A stretch of 64,000 nt of DNA from Marinilongibacter aquaticus (GCF_020149935.1 NZ_CP083757.1:248001-312000); one strand, 5' to 3'; positions 8,511-17,823 are shown, counted from the first letter of the stretch. Numbers and translations: made by a program. The notes: generated from the sequence alone by a model not told the origin.

Positions 8511-8933
8511 ACAAATATTACAGTTGGTAAAACCGTTCTCCCGCAGCCACTTTACGCTACGGTTCGTCAGTCATCGACTGAAAATGTCTTCTGTTGTGTT
8601 GGATTATTTCTGTTTTTAATTCGCTGCAAAGGTACAACTTGTTTTATATGCGGTACAAATATTATCTAGTTTTATTTCGTGTTAATAATATTTAAAAATC
8701 TTATTATTAGGTATTTATGAGTTTTTGGGTGTGGGTTGTTTCTTCGTTAAGTGCAATTGTTTTCTTCGAATAGTTAAGCTTTTTAAGTCGTTTTTTGCTA
8801 GTGTCCAATTTAACTTTTTTAAGAACGCTTGAATTTTTCTTTTCGTATGGTCATGCTATACGTATACAGTATTAAATTCTAAAAGTGCACCCGTAAATCA
8901 GAATATAGTATGGAATTTTCGTTTCGAATGCAC
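8511..8933. other. long intergenic region upstream of GH108 gene
   Basis: No coding frame of note. The part nearest the gene (8511-8626) would be a transcribed leader if the promoter at 8627-8659 is right. It contains a small CAGTC-GAT-GACTG type hairpin near 8568-8580. The remainder (about 8660-8930) is AT-rich and without recognised elements. Confidence 0.5.
8627..8659 (-). promoter_or_regulatory. Bacteroidota-type promoter for GH108 gene
   Basis: On the minus strand TTTG (8656-8659), a 21-base spacer and TACCTTTG (8627-8634) match the Bacteroidota -33/-7 consensus TTTG...TAnnTTTG. The implied start of transcription near 8620 leaves a leader of about 110 bases. Confidence 0.5.
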
Positions 8934-8958
8934 AAAAAAAGGAGCCTCTAAGGGCTCC
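8934..8958 (-). terminator. rho-independent terminator after GH13 gene
   Basis: Arms GGAGCC (8941-8946) and GGCTCC (8953-8958) with a 6-base loop. On the minus strand the hairpin is followed by T7 (8934-8940). It lies 26 bases past the GH13 stop. Confidence 0.85.
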
Positions 8959-8984
8959 AAAAATTTCCGATAAGTGGCAGGATG

Positions 8985-10697
8985 TCAACTCAATAGAAAA
9001 GATTTCCAGCTGTTTGGCTGTATTTTTATGTCGAAACGCTCGTCTCTTTTTAGTCCAATTGCCTCTTCGTGGGCTTGCATAGGTCTCAAAACGGGCTTTT
9101 CAGAGGCAATTCCCATCATGTCGAAGGCCAAATTGGGGATGAAAAGCTCGCAGGCGTATGAGCTTTGCAGGTCGAAATTGAAGACAAAAAGTATTTTTTG
9201 ATGCTCTGTATAGCGAAGAAACGAATAGATTTTACTGTCGTTGTAGTTTAAACTTTGCCCGTGGGCATTCACATATTGCAGGTCGAAAAATTTACCGGAA
9301 ACCACAGCTTCATTGGCCAAGGCAAAGTGTAGAATATCGTTGTAAGCCTTTCTCAGTTTTTTCTGCGAAGCCGAAAGGCCAGCGGTATTCCATTTTCCGC
9401 CGTTGTTCCAAGCGGCAAGCTCGGGTAGGCCCCAGTAATCAAAAATGGTGGTGCGGCCGTCATTTCCCGAAAAACCCTCTTCTTGGGTGGGCAGCACACC
9501 CAGTTCCTGTCCGGCATAGAGCATAATGGGGCCATCGTGCAAAAAGGCCGACAAAGCCATGGCGGTCAGGGCTTTGAAAGGATCGCCTGCAAATTCGGCG
9601 GAGGCAATGCGGTGTTCATCGTGGTTTTCAAGAAAACGCAACATACGATTGGCAAAGTCACCGGATTCCTGCTGCCAAACGCGACTGATGTCGTTGGCAT
9701 TTCCATGTCCCTCGATCAGCCTTCTTAGGCTGTCGTAAAGCCCAACTTTATCGTACAAGTAATCAAAGCCACCTTGAAAAATATACTGTCTGTAATTGTT
9801 GGGATTGTAGATTTCAGCAATGAAAATCACATCCGGAAATTTCTTTTTCACCTCTTTGGTCACCCATCCCCAGAATTCCGCGGGCACCATTTCAGCCATA
9901 TCGCAGCGAAAACCGTCGACTTTCTTTTCTGCCCAATAGAGAAGAATGTCACGCATTTTTTTCCAAGTGTCTGGAATAGGATAAAACTGGGCCGAACGGT
10001 GATTGAGGTAATCGACACCGTAGTTCAGTTTAATGGTTTCGTACCAATCGTTTAAACTGGGTTCGGCCGAAAAAACGTCGTTTCCAGTGGCTTTGGCTGG
10101 GTTTTCGATGTAGGTTTCTCCAAAGGAAACAGGTGGATTGACATCATGGGGCACTTTGAAAGTACTGCCCGGGATGTAGTAGAAATTGTTGCTTGGAAGA
10201 AAAGCTTGGCTTTGTGTATCGCTTTCTCCGAAATTCTCAACCCCCTCGGGTTTGGCATCCGAAAAATATTCGCGGGCCAAATGGTTGGGCACAAAATCAA
10301 TGATCACTTTCAGCTTTTGCTTGTGGGTTCGGGCCACCAAAGCCTCGAATTCATCCATTCTTTTGTGAACGTCTTCCGCAAAATCGGGCACCACATCGTA
10401 GTAGTCTTTAATCGCATAAGGCGAACCCGCAATGCCTTTTACCACCAAAGGATGATCTTTACGGATTCCGTAAGCACTGTAGTCGGTCATGGTGGCGTGT
10501 TCGATAATGCCTGTGTACCATATGTGGCTCACGCCCAAAGCTTTAATGCTTTTGAGTGCCGCCGTATTGATGTCCTTGAACTTGCCTACGCCATTCTGTT
10601 CCAAGGTGCCGTTGAAATTGTTTGTTAATGTGCTGTTCCCGAAAAGGCGGGTAAATATCTGATAAAGGACAAACTTGTCTTGTTGTTTCTGAGCCAT
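8985..10697 (-). CDS. intracellular alpha-amylase family (GH13) enzyme
   Basis: A 570-residue protein without a signal peptide, hence cytoplasmic. The four GH13 regions are intact: VIIDFVPNH (about 131-139), VDGFRCDMAE with nucleophile Asp at about 266, IFIAEIYNP with acid/base Glu at about 295, and FLENHDEHRI with Asp at about 360. The barrel start (FVLYQIFTRLFGN) and the C-terminal beta domain follow family order. It probably hydrolyses alpha-1,4-glucan oligomers such as maltodextrins. It is divergent from pgmB and a GH65 phosphorylase, so the three genes likely form a maltodextrin to maltose to glucose 6-phosphate route. The exact subfamily and preference (alpha-amylase, neopullulanase or maltogenic) cannot be decided from motifs alone. 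Confidence 0.88.
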   Translation of the reverse strand: MAQKQQDKFVLYQIFTRLFGNSTLTNNFNGTLEQNGVGKFKDINTAALKSIKALGVSHIWYTGIIEHATMTDYSAYGIRKDHPLVVKGIAGSPYAIKDYYDVVPDFAEDVHKRMDEFEALVARTHKQKLKVIIDFVPNHLAREYFSDAKPEGVENFGESDTQSQAFLPSNNFYYIPGSTFKVPHDVNPPVSFGETYIENPAKATGNDVFSAEPSLNDWYETIKLNYGVDYLNHRSAQFYPIPDTWKKMRDILLYWAEKKVDGFRCDMAEMVPAEFWGWVTKEVKKKFPDVIFIAEIYNPNNYRQYIFQGGFDYLYDKVGLYDSLRRLIEGHGNANDISRVWQQESGDFANRMLRFLENHDEHRIASAEFAGDPFKALTAMALSAFLHDGPIMLYAGQELGVLPTQEEGFSGNDGRTTIFDYWGLPELAAWNNGGKWNTAGLSASQKKLRKAYNDILHFALANEAVVSGKFFDLQYVNAHGQSLNYNDSKIYSFLRYTEHQKILFVFNFDLQSSYACELFIPNLAFDMMGIASEKPVLRPMQAHEEAIGLKRDERFDIKIQPNSWKSFLLS

Positions 10698-10719
10698 GCC
10701 GTTTAATTCATTGGTAGTG

Positions 10720-10749
10720 CAAACCTATTTAGAAATTGATTTGAAGCAA
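10720..10749 (-). promoter_or_regulatory. Bacteroidota-type promoter for GH13 gene
   Basis: On the minus strand TTG (10747-10749), a 19-base spacer and TAGGTTTG (10720-10727) fit the -33/-7 consensus with good spacing, 23 bases upstream of the ATG at 10697. It lies in the divergent region between GH13 and pgmB. Confidence 0.5.
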
Positions 10750-10866
10750 GCCCGTGAAAATATTTTTTAGACACTTGTGGACAATTGATTTAAAGATTTC
10801 GAAATTTTCGGGACAAATGATCCATTTTGTGTGGGCATTTTATAGTTTAGTCGCATTAAGAAAAGA

Positions 10867-11550
10867 ATGGCACAAATGATAAAGGGTTTTCTGTTTGATT
10901 TGGATGGGGTGATTGTAGACACTGCGGGCTATCATTACAAGGCTTGGAAAAAACTGACCAATGAATTGGGCTTTGATATCGATGAAGAATTCAACGAAAA
11001 CCTGAAAGGGATCAGTCGGATGGATTCCATTGCCAAGATTTTGGAGTATGGAAAGGTCACTTTATCGGAAAGTGAAATATTGGCTTTGGCGACCAAAAAG
11101 AACGAATGGTATGTCGAAATGATTGATCAAATGACGGCAGAGAACATTTTGCCCGGCATTCCAGCACTAATTACCCAGATCAAGGCCTTGGGTTTGAAAA
11201 TGGCTTTGGGTTCGGCCAGCAAAAATGCACCGCGTATTTTGGAGCGAATCGGCCTGAACGAGGCATTCGATGCCGTGGTGGACGGCAATTCGGTATCAAA
11301 ATCAAAACCCGATCCAGAGGTTTTTGTCAAAGGGGCTGAAATGTTGAATTTGGCTCCCACAGAATGCGTGGTGGTAGAAGACGCTTTTGCGGGCATTCAG
11401 GCGGCACACGCCGCAGGCATGAAAGCCATAGGGATTGGCAAGGCTACGGATCTTCCCAATGCCGATTTCATTATGCCTTCTTTTGTGGGCTTCGATCTGA
11501 AGTCTTTTTTGCAGGAAATGCCTGCTCAACAATCAATTGAAACGAAATGA
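10867..11550 (+). CDS. pgmB: beta-phosphoglucomutase (HAD superfamily)
   Basis: A 227-residue protein that converts beta-D-glucose 1-phosphate to glucose 6-phosphate. HAD motif I is FDLDGVIVDT, with nucleophile Asp11 and general acid/base Asp13. The cap region has HYKAWKKL, motif II is in LGSASKNAPRIL (Ser), motif III is the Lys of SKSKPDPEVF, and motif IV is VVVEDAFAGIQAA. The His and Lys of the cap suit the beta-PGM class rather than simple phosphatases. The stop overlaps the start of the GH65 gene (ATGA at 11547-11550), giving coupled translation with the enzyme that would supply beta-glucose 1-phosphate. Confidence 0.92.
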   Translation: MAQMIKGFLFDLDGVIVDTAGYHYKAWKKLTNELGFDIDEEFNENLKGISRMDSIAKILEYGKVTLSESEILALATKKNEWYVEMIDQMTAENILPGIPALITQIKALGLKMALGSASKNAPRILERIGLNEAFDAVVDGNSVSKSKPDPEVFVKGAEMLNLAPTECVVVEDAFAGIQAAHAAGMKAIGIGKATDLPNADFIMPSFVGFDLKSFLQEMPAQQSIETK

Positions 11551-13796
11551 AAAATTATATAAAACAGGATGAATGGGCTGTAATTGAAGAGGGCTTTCAT
11601 CCAGAATTCAACGAAGTGACCGAATCTCTGATGAGCCTGGGCAATGGCCGAATGGGGCAGCGTGGAAATTTCGAAGAGAAGTATTCGGGCAAAACATTGC
11701 AAGGCAATTATATCGCGGGTGTGTGGTTTCCGGATAAAACGCGTGTGGGCTGGTGGAAAAATGGTTATCCGAACTACTTTGCGAAAGTGATCAATGCAAC
11801 CAATTGGATTGGGTTGGACATCGAGATAGATGAGGTAGAATTGGATTTGGCCCAATGCGAGATTCTGCAATTCATGCGTGTGCTGGATATGAAAGCCGGG
11901 ACATTGAAACGGTTGTGCACCCTCAGAATGGCGAATGGACATGAGCTTGAGATTGAATCGGAGCGGTTTTGCAGCATGTCGCACGATGAAGCGGGCATGA
12001 TTAATTACAGCATTCGTCCATTGAATTTCGTAGGAAAACTTAAGCTCACGAGTTATTTGGATGGGGATGTCAGCAACCGGGACGCCAATCACGGTGAAAA
12101 GTTTTGGGAAGAAATCGACAAGGAAGTGCTGGGCTCTGAGGCCTACCTTTGCATGAAAACCAAGGTTTCGCCTTGGGAAAATGTGCCACGATTTACGATT
12201 ACGAGCGGAATGCGGATGAAGTTCTTTCAGGAAGATAAGCCCATTTCGCCAAGTTCATTGCCTGTAAAACACGATAAATATGTGGCTTGTCAATATGAGC
12301 TTCCTTTGGTGACAGAAGAAAAAACCATTATTCAGAAATTCGTGGTGAACCTTTCTTCAGAAAATCATGCGGTCGATCAACAACTCGCCTATGCAAAGAA
12401 ATACCTCAACGAAATCTACCATTTGGGCTTTGAGGTGCTTTTGGGCGAGCACAAAGACGCATGGGCCAAGAAATGGGAATTGAACGACATTGTGATTTCT
12501 GGTGATGTGGCGGCCCAGCAGGGCATTCGTTTCAATATTTTCCATTTGCAGCAAACCTATACCGGCGAAGACCCACGCTTGAATATTGGCCCTAAAGGCT
12601 TTACAGGAGAAAAGTATGGCGGTGTAACCTATTGGGATACAGAGGCTTATTGTTTGCCTTTTTACTTGGCTACCGCCGAACAAAAGGTGGCCCGAAACCT
12701 GTTGGAATACCGCTACAAACACCTGCAAAAGGCCATTGAAAATGCGGGCCTTTTGGGTTTTGACTCAGGTGCGGCATTGTACCCGATGGTAACCATGAAC
12801 GGAGAAGAATGCCACAACGAATGGGAAATTACCTTCGAAGAAATTCACAGAAACGGAGCGATTGCCTATGCCATTTACGATTATACGCGATATACGGGCG
12901 ATGAAAGTTATCTGTTGGGGCATGGCTTGGAAGTGCTAATCGGTATTTCCCGTTTTTGGTCGCAAAGGGTGAATTGGTCAGAGGCCAAACAAAAGTTTGT
13001 GATGCTCGGTGTTACGGGACCAAACGAGTACGAAAACAACGTGAACAACAATTGGTATACCAATACTATTGCCCAATGGACATTGCGATACACTTTGGCG
13101 GGCATTGAAAAGGCGAAAACAGATACAGAAACTTGGGAAGCCCTAAAAAGGAAACTGCAGTTTAGGGAAGAGGAAGAGACTGGCCGTTGGGCACAGATTG
13201 TCGCTGAGATTCATTTGCCCGAAGATAAAGAAAAGGGTGTTTTTCTTCAACAGGATGGTTTTTTGGATAAGGAATTGTTGACGGTCGACCAGATTCCAGA
13301 ACACAGGCCGATCAATCAGAAATGGAGTTGGGATCGCATTTTGCGATCTTGTTTCATTAAACAAGCCGATGTGCTGCAAGGCCTGTATTTTTTCGAAGAG
13401 GATTATTCATTGGAGCAGTTGCAACGCAATTTCGATTTCTACGAACCCATGACCGTACACGAGAGCTCGCTTTCGCCCTGTGTGCATACTATTTTGGCCT
13501 GTAAGCTGAAACGGGTGGATCAAGCCTATGATTTGTATGTGCGTACGGCTCGCCTCGATCTTGATGATTACAACAACGATACGGAAGACGGGCTGCACAT
13601 TACGGCAATGGCTGGAGCTTGGATGGCCGTGGTAAAAGGCTTTGGCGGTATGCGTATTCAAGACGGTTCGCTAAGCTTTGATCCCGTATTGCCGGAAAGC
13701 TGGAAATCTTACAGTTTCCGTGTGGGTTTCAGAGGGCTTGTGAAAGAAGTGAAAGTGAGCAAAGAAGGCGTCGAAATCAAAGATTTGAAACGATAA
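11547..13796 (+). CDS. GH65 disaccharide phosphorylase, probably maltose phosphorylase
   Basis: A 749-residue cytoplasmic protein of the usual family length. Domains in order: an N-terminal beta-sandwich (MSLGNGRMGQRGNFEEKYSG), a linker helix, and an (alpha/alpha)6 barrel with the catalytic acid Glu at about 494 in GVTGPNEYENN, ending in a small C-terminal jelly roll. GH65 enzymes phosphorolyse alpha-linked glucosyl disaccharides with inversion, giving beta-glucose 1-phosphate, which the coupled pgmB product would use. The neighbouring GH13 enzyme favours maltose as substrate. Trehalose, kojibiose or nigerose phosphorylase activity is possible within the same family. It ends two bases before the convergent histidine kinase stop. 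Confidence 0.87.
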   Translation: MKNYIKQDEWAVIEEGFHPEFNEVTESLMSLGNGRMGQRGNFEEKYSGKTLQGNYIAGVWFPDKTRVGWWKNGYPNYFAKVINATNWIGLDIEIDEVELDLAQCEILQFMRVLDMKAGTLKRLCTLRMANGHELEIESERFCSMSHDEAGMINYSIRPLNFVGKLKLTSYLDGDVSNRDANHGEKFWEEIDKEVLGSEAYLCMKTKVSPWENVPRFTITSGMRMKFFQEDKPISPSSLPVKHDKYVACQYELPLVTEEKTIIQKFVVNLSSENHAVDQQLAYAKKYLNEIYHLGFEVLLGEHKDAWAKKWELNDIVISGDVAAQQGIRFNIFHLQQTYTGEDPRLNIGPKGFTGEKYGGVTYWDTEAYCLPFYLATAEQKVARNLLEYRYKHLQKAIENAGLLGFDSGAALYPMVTMNGEECHNEWEITFEEIHRNGAIAYAIYDYTRYTGDESYLLGHGLEVLIGISRFWSQRVNWSEAKQKFVMLGVTGPNEYENNVNNNWYTNTIAQWTLRYTLAGIEKAKTDTETWEALKRKLQFREEEETGRWAQIVAEIHLPEDKEKGVFLQQDGFLDKELLTVDQIPEHRPINQKWSWDRILRSCFIKQADVLQGLYFFEEDYSLEQLQRNFDFYEPMTVHESSLSPCVHTILACKLKRVDQAYDLYVRTARLDLDDYNNDTEDGLHITAMAGAWMAVVKGFGGMRIQDGSLSFDPVLPESWKSYSFRVGFRGLVKEVKVSKEGVEIKDLKR

Positions 13797-13798
13797 AC

Positions 13799-15709
13799 TT
13801 AATCTTCGAAACGGTAATGGAAGTGTACAACCGTCCCAGCTTGGTCGGCCAAATCTTCTATTTCCATGCTGATTTGGCTGTTGCTCGAGCTGTTGAACAA
13901 CTCCAAACGTTTGTGGCTTATTTGGGTGCTCAAAGAGTTTTTCGCCGAAGCTTCTTGCTGTGATTCGGCTCTTGCCCGACCAATGCCGTTGTCGGCGATG
14001 GCGATTTCCAAATGGCTTTCGTTATGCTGTATCACACGAATTTTCAGCTCTTTCATACTTTTGCGGCTGGGGTGTAGGCCGTGCCAAATGGCGTTTTCGA
14101 CAAAGGGTTGAAGCAGCATGGGCGGGAAACGAATTTCTTCAAGCTCGAGTTTTGGATCAATCCAAATGTCGAATGCAATGTCATTGTTCAACCTTTTCTT
14201 TTCCACCTGAATGTACAAGTCAATGAAATTCATCTCCTCTTGCAAAGCAATGGTCTTGTGCTGTGTTTGTTGCAGTATTTTCCGAACCAATTGCGAAAAA
14301 TTAGAAAGGTAATTTATCGCCTCGTCTTTTTCATCTTTGATCATGAGGTTTCGGATGCTGTTCAAACTGTTGAACACGAAATGAGGATTCATCTGACTAC
14401 GCAAAGCCAACATCTCGTTTTCGACCATCTGCCTTTCGAAAGCCAACTTTTTTTGCAGCTCGAGTCGCAAGCGAATGGCCAAAGCAAAAGTGAAAACAAT
14501 GATTTCCAGCACGACAGCAAAAGGCAAGGTGAACAAATGATTGAGAATGCCCGGCCAGGGGTGAGCCGCATCCGAAAACGAAGCTTTGGACCAAGCCACG
14601 GTACCGAAAATCAAAAGCAGAATATTGCCCGCCAAAATATATTTGGTCAAAATGCCCTTCGTATTTCGGGCTATGAAAAAGAGTAGCCAGATGTAAAATA
14701 GAATAACGGGCACCTTGTTGTAAAACATGAAGTCGGCATAGGAAAAATCGAGACTGAGACAGAGGTAGGCAAACTGAATCAGGCCAAAAACCACAAGTGC
14801 TCCGCTGATCTTCCGTAGGTTTTTGTATAGATGGGGGGAGTTGTCTTTAAAATCGAGTATTTGTCCTGCAAAAAGGAAATACGAGGACATGCCCAACCAA
14901 AATACCAGTTCGCCTCCGAATTTTTTGATGTAGGGGAATTGTAAAATCACCTGACCGACATAGGTATATCCTCGGCTTTGGATTAAGGAATAGCCCAATC
15001 CGCAGGCTACATAAAAGAAATAATATCGATACACGCGATCCTGAGGCAATTTGAGCACAAAAAATAAGCTGGCCAAAAGCAAGAGAATCAGGGCCCCTTG
15101 GTATATATTGCGTATCTGTACCTCTTTGATGTTCAGGGTGTAATAACGCACCAAAGTAGTTTGCAGTCCTGCATGTTGTCCCAAGAAAATCAAGCCCGTC
15201 GCGGGTTTAAGAGGACAAATCCGCAGCCAATCGAAGAGCCCTTTGTCAGGCGGGATTTCAATAAAAACCTCGGCTATTTCCTGTTTGTTTAAAGGGAATT
15301 TATAGAAATCAATGAATTCCAGTTCGCTTGCCTCGGGATAACCGCTCATTTGGCCAGCTCTTTTTACTATTGTTTCGTTTTTTCGAATGAAATAGTAATT
15401 CACCAAATTGTCTTTCCAATTTCGAAGAAAGACCAGATTGTTCTCTTTGCCTGTATTCTGCACAAAAAAATGCAACCACAATGTTTTGTCCGCCTGCATG
15501 CGGTTGCCCGGTTTAAAGGCTTGCCAACCCTCCTTTTTTTGCCGTACCTGCTCCAGGCCCAATTCAGGACTTATTTCGCAAAAAACAGCTCCGTAATTGA
15601 GGGGCTGAGCATTGAAAGACTCACCCAGTCGAATTGTATCCGCCTGCATAGCGGAGAGCGTACCCGAAATGCAGAAGAGCAAAATGAGAATGGGCAATGG
15701 AAACTTCAT
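13799..15709 (-). CDS. LytS-type sensor histidine kinase with 7TMR-DISM sensor
   Basis: A 636-residue protein. A signal peptide (about 1-20) is followed by a periplasmic 7TMR-DISMED2-like beta domain (about 25-170, including LWLHFFVQNTGKEN and VFIEIP). Seven or so membrane segments (about 200-405) come next, then a coiled linker and a His_kinase-family transmitter. The phosphoacceptor His lies in QMNPHFVFNSLNSI (about residue 445) and the ATPase part has FPPMLLQPFVENAIWHG (N box) and ADNGIG (G1 box). This architecture signals to LytTR response regulators, and the gene for one lies directly upstream (start of this gene at 15709, stop of the regulator at 15711). The stimulus is unknown. It is a two-component system on the inner membrane. 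Confidence 0.92.
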   Translation of the reverse strand: MKFPLPILILLFCISGTLSAMQADTIRLGESFNAQPLNYGAVFCEISPELGLEQVRQKKEGWQAFKPGNRMQADKTLWLHFFVQNTGKENNLVFLRNWKDNLVNYYFIRKNETIVKRAGQMSGYPEASELEFIDFYKFPLNKQEIAEVFIEIPPDKGLFDWLRICPLKPATGLIFLGQHAGLQTTLVRYYTLNIKEVQIRNIYQGALILLLLASLFFVLKLPQDRVYRYYFFYVACGLGYSLIQSRGYTYVGQVILQFPYIKKFGGELVFWLGMSSYFLFAGQILDFKDNSPHLYKNLRKISGALVVFGLIQFAYLCLSLDFSYADFMFYNKVPVILFYIWLLFFIARNTKGILTKYILAGNILLLIFGTVAWSKASFSDAAHPWPGILNHLFTLPFAVVLEIIVFTFALAIRLRLELQKKLAFERQMVENEMLALRSQMNPHFVFNSLNSIRNLMIKDEKDEAINYLSNFSQLVRKILQQTQHKTIALQEEMNFIDLYIQVEKKRLNNDIAFDIWIDPKLELEEIRFPPMLLQPFVENAIWHGLHPSRKSMKELKIRVIQHNESHLEIAIADNGIGRARAESQQEASAKNSLSTQISHKRLELFNSSSNSQISMEIEDLADQAGTVVHFHYRFED

Positions 15710-15710
15710 G

Positions 15711-16466
15711 TCAAGTCAACAGTATTTCTTGCTTAATGCTGTCTTTGCGGTAACGTGAAATGGGTATTTTCCTCTGATCGGACATGACAACGGAGGCCAA
15801 AGAACCGTCCACAAATTGCAGAATGTGCGATTTCTGCACGAGGTATTCTTTGTGAATCCGCATAAATAAAGGTGTAGACAGACGGTTTTCTATTTCGGCT
15901 AATGAAAGGGCGATGCAGTATTCAGAACCATCGTCGAGCTTGATTTGCGAGTGCTCTTCAGCACTTTGGCACCAGACAATTTGAACGGTATCCAAAAACA
16001 CAAAACCTTTGGCCGTGGGCAAAGAGATTTTATTTAAACCTTTCTCCTGATTTTCTACAATTTTGAGCAAATGATCGAAAAGGGAATTGTGTACATCTTC
16101 CTCTTTTTTGTGCTGCAATTTCTTAACCGTTTGGCGGAGTTCGCTTTCCTGAATAGGTTTTTGCAGGTAATCCAGTGCGGAATACTTGATGGCCTTGATG
16201 GCGAACTGATCGTAGGCGGTGAGGAAAACAACTTCAAAATCAAAAGGTCTCAATTGGGCGAGAAATTCGAATCCGGTCAGGCCCGGCATTTGGATGTCCA
16301 AAAAGATCAGATCCACCTCATTTTCCTTTAACCAATCCAGAGCGTCTTGAGGAGCGGTGAAAACCGCCAAAACCTGAAGTTCTCTGGCTACCTTTTGAAT
16401 ATAATACTGCAAGGTTTCATTGCAATGTGCTTCATCGTCAATGAGGATGGTTCGGATTTTATTCAT
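15711..16466 (-). CDS. LytTR-family response regulator
   Basis: A 251-residue protein. The receiver domain (about 1-125) has the acidic pair in ILIDDEAH and phosphoacceptor Asp57 in LIFLDIQMPGLTGFE, with AYDQFAIKAIKYSALDYLQKP as the switch region. The C-terminal LytTR DNA-binding domain (about 145-245) contains WCQSAEEHSQIKLDDG, FMRIHKEYLV and ISRYRKDSI. Its stop is one base away from the ATG of the cognate LytS-like kinase, so they form one operon. LytTR regulators bind paired sites upstream of targets; none could be recognised in the window. Confidence 0.93.
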   Translation of the reverse strand: MNKIRTILIDDEAHCNETLQYYIQKVARELQVLAVFTAPQDALDWLKENEVDLIFLDIQMPGLTGFEFLAQLRPFDFEVVFLTAYDQFAIKAIKYSALDYLQKPIQESELRQTVKKLQHKKEEDVHNSLFDHLLKIVENQEKGLNKISLPTAKGFVFLDTVQIVWCQSAEEHSQIKLDDGSEYCIALSLAEIENRLSTPLFMRIHKEYLVQKSHILQFVDGSLASVVMSDQRKIPISRYRKDSIKQEILLT

Positions 16467-16674
16467 TTCGCATAGCGTTTTGTAAGCCTTTTGGAAAGTG
16501 CTTCACAAGCGAAAATTTACCTCTAAGCGGCACGAATTTGTGCTCCACGCAAAGGGGCATAGTGGCTTTAACGGTCATTTTTGGTCTGATTATAGCAACC
16601 AAAAATAGGTATTCTAGCAGGTTGAAACAAGAGTTTTGGGACGATTGAGGATAGTGGAAGGTCCAATTCCGCAT

Positions 16675-17043
16675 TTACTTTACTTTGATCGATCCGCTTT
16701 GGTAGAGCTGCAAGGCTTCTTCCAGAAGCGTACGTATTTCTTCGATGGGCAAATCTGCGGAAGAGTCGACCGGAAATATTTTCATTCGTGAGCGTTCACC
16801 TTGTTCCAATTTCGGATGCTGAAGGCGTTTGCCTTCTACCATCAAAATATAAGGTTCGCCAGTTTTTTTGTCTTTCCAGAGGTAGCAAAGGGCCTTCTTT
16901 TTGTAGCAGAAACAAGGCATGCCGTATTTTCTGGTTTCGGTCAAAAGCTCATCGCTTTGTAAAATCAGATTTCGCAGGGCGAGCAAACAGCTTTTGTGAG
17001 GCTCCGCTTGGTCGAGATAAAATTGGTCAAGACTTTCTTCCAT
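16675..17043 (-). CDS. DUF1801 domain protein
   Basis: A 122-residue soluble protein that fits DUF1801 (YdhG-like): an N-terminal helix (ESLDQFYLDQAEPHKSCLLALRNLI), then ETRKYGMPCFCYKKKALCYLWKDKKTGEPYILMVEG, typical of the family's KYGMPxF core, and a C-terminal helix. The family has no firmly established function. The ATG sits directly after the stop of the SDR gene (17044), so the two are one transcription unit. Confidence 0.8.
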   Translation of the reverse strand: MEESLDQFYLDQAEPHKSCLLALRNLILQSDELLTETRKYGMPCFCYKKKALCYLWKDKKTGEPYILMVEGKRLQHPKLEQGERSRMKIFPVDSSADLPIEEIRTLLEEALQLYQSGSIKVK

Positions 17044-17823
17044 TTAGGCCTTTTTATTTCTTTCTACAGACTTGTGCAACATACCGACGGCAAAATTGGG
17101 CACCAGTCGGCTCAATGCAAACAAGGCTTTGCTCATGCCTGGCCTGATTTCGAATGTATCCCTTTGCATACCTCGAATGGCCACTTTAACCATTTTTTCG
17201 GTATCCATTATAGGGCCAGAGCTTCCGGGGCCCAAATCTGCCGAAAAGCGGTCCATCAAACTTGTAGATGTAGCGGGTGGAGCGATTTCAAAAACTTTGA
17301 TTTGCGTGTTTTGCAATTGCATTCGCAGGGCCTGAGAATAGGAGTGAAGGCCTGCTTTTGTGGCACTGTACACGGGCGATGGACTGAAAGACACATACGC
17401 CAAACCCGAGCTTACATTTACGATGGCGGCTTCTGCTTGCTTCTTCAAATGAGGAAGAAATTGCTGAGTCATTCGAATAGGACCCGAAAGGTTAATTTCG
17501 ATTTCCCGATTGATATTTTCAGGTGTATTTTCCGCATCTTGCAGGTCAAGGTTTCGCATAATACCCGCATTGTTGATCAAGATATTCAAATTGGGGAAAG
17601 CGGCAATTACGGCTTTATAGAGTGCTTCGATGGCGGCCAATTGACTGACATCACTTTGAAAGATTTCTAAACCCGGCAAAGCCCTTTGGGCTTCTTTCAG
17701 TTTTTCTTCATCTCTTCCCGTGATAATCACTTTGTTTTGAAGATCCATCAATTTCTTGGCCAGTTCCAGGCCAATTCCACTGGAACCTCCTGTAATTAAA
17801 ATGGTATTGTTGTTGAGTTTCAT
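17044..17823 (-). CDS. DltE-like short-chain dehydrogenase/reductase
   Basis: A 259-residue classical SDR. The Rossmann motif is ITGGSSGIGLELA, NNAG is in ILINNAGIM, catalytic Ser is in VNVSSGLAY, and the active Tyr and Lys are in PVYSATKAGLHSYS. The C-terminal part (FEIAPPATSTSLMD, HKSVERNKKA) resembles DltE-type oxidoreductases, which despite the name have no proven role in teichoic acid D-alanylation. NAD(P)-dependent; substrate unknown. First gene of a two-gene unit with the DUF1801 protein. Confidence 0.88.
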   Translation of the reverse strand: MKLNNNTILITGGSSGIGLELAKKLMDLQNKVIITGRDEEKLKEAQRALPGLEIFQSDVSQLAAIEALYKAVIAAFPNLNILINNAGIMRNLDLQDAENTPENINREIEINLSGPIRMTQQFLPHLKKQAEAAIVNVSSGLAYVSFSPSPVYSATKAGLHSYSQALRMQLQNTQIKVFEIAPPATSTSLMDRFSADLGPGSSGPIMDTEKMVKVAIRGMQRDTFEIRPGMSKALFALSRLVPNFAVGMLHKSVERNKKA

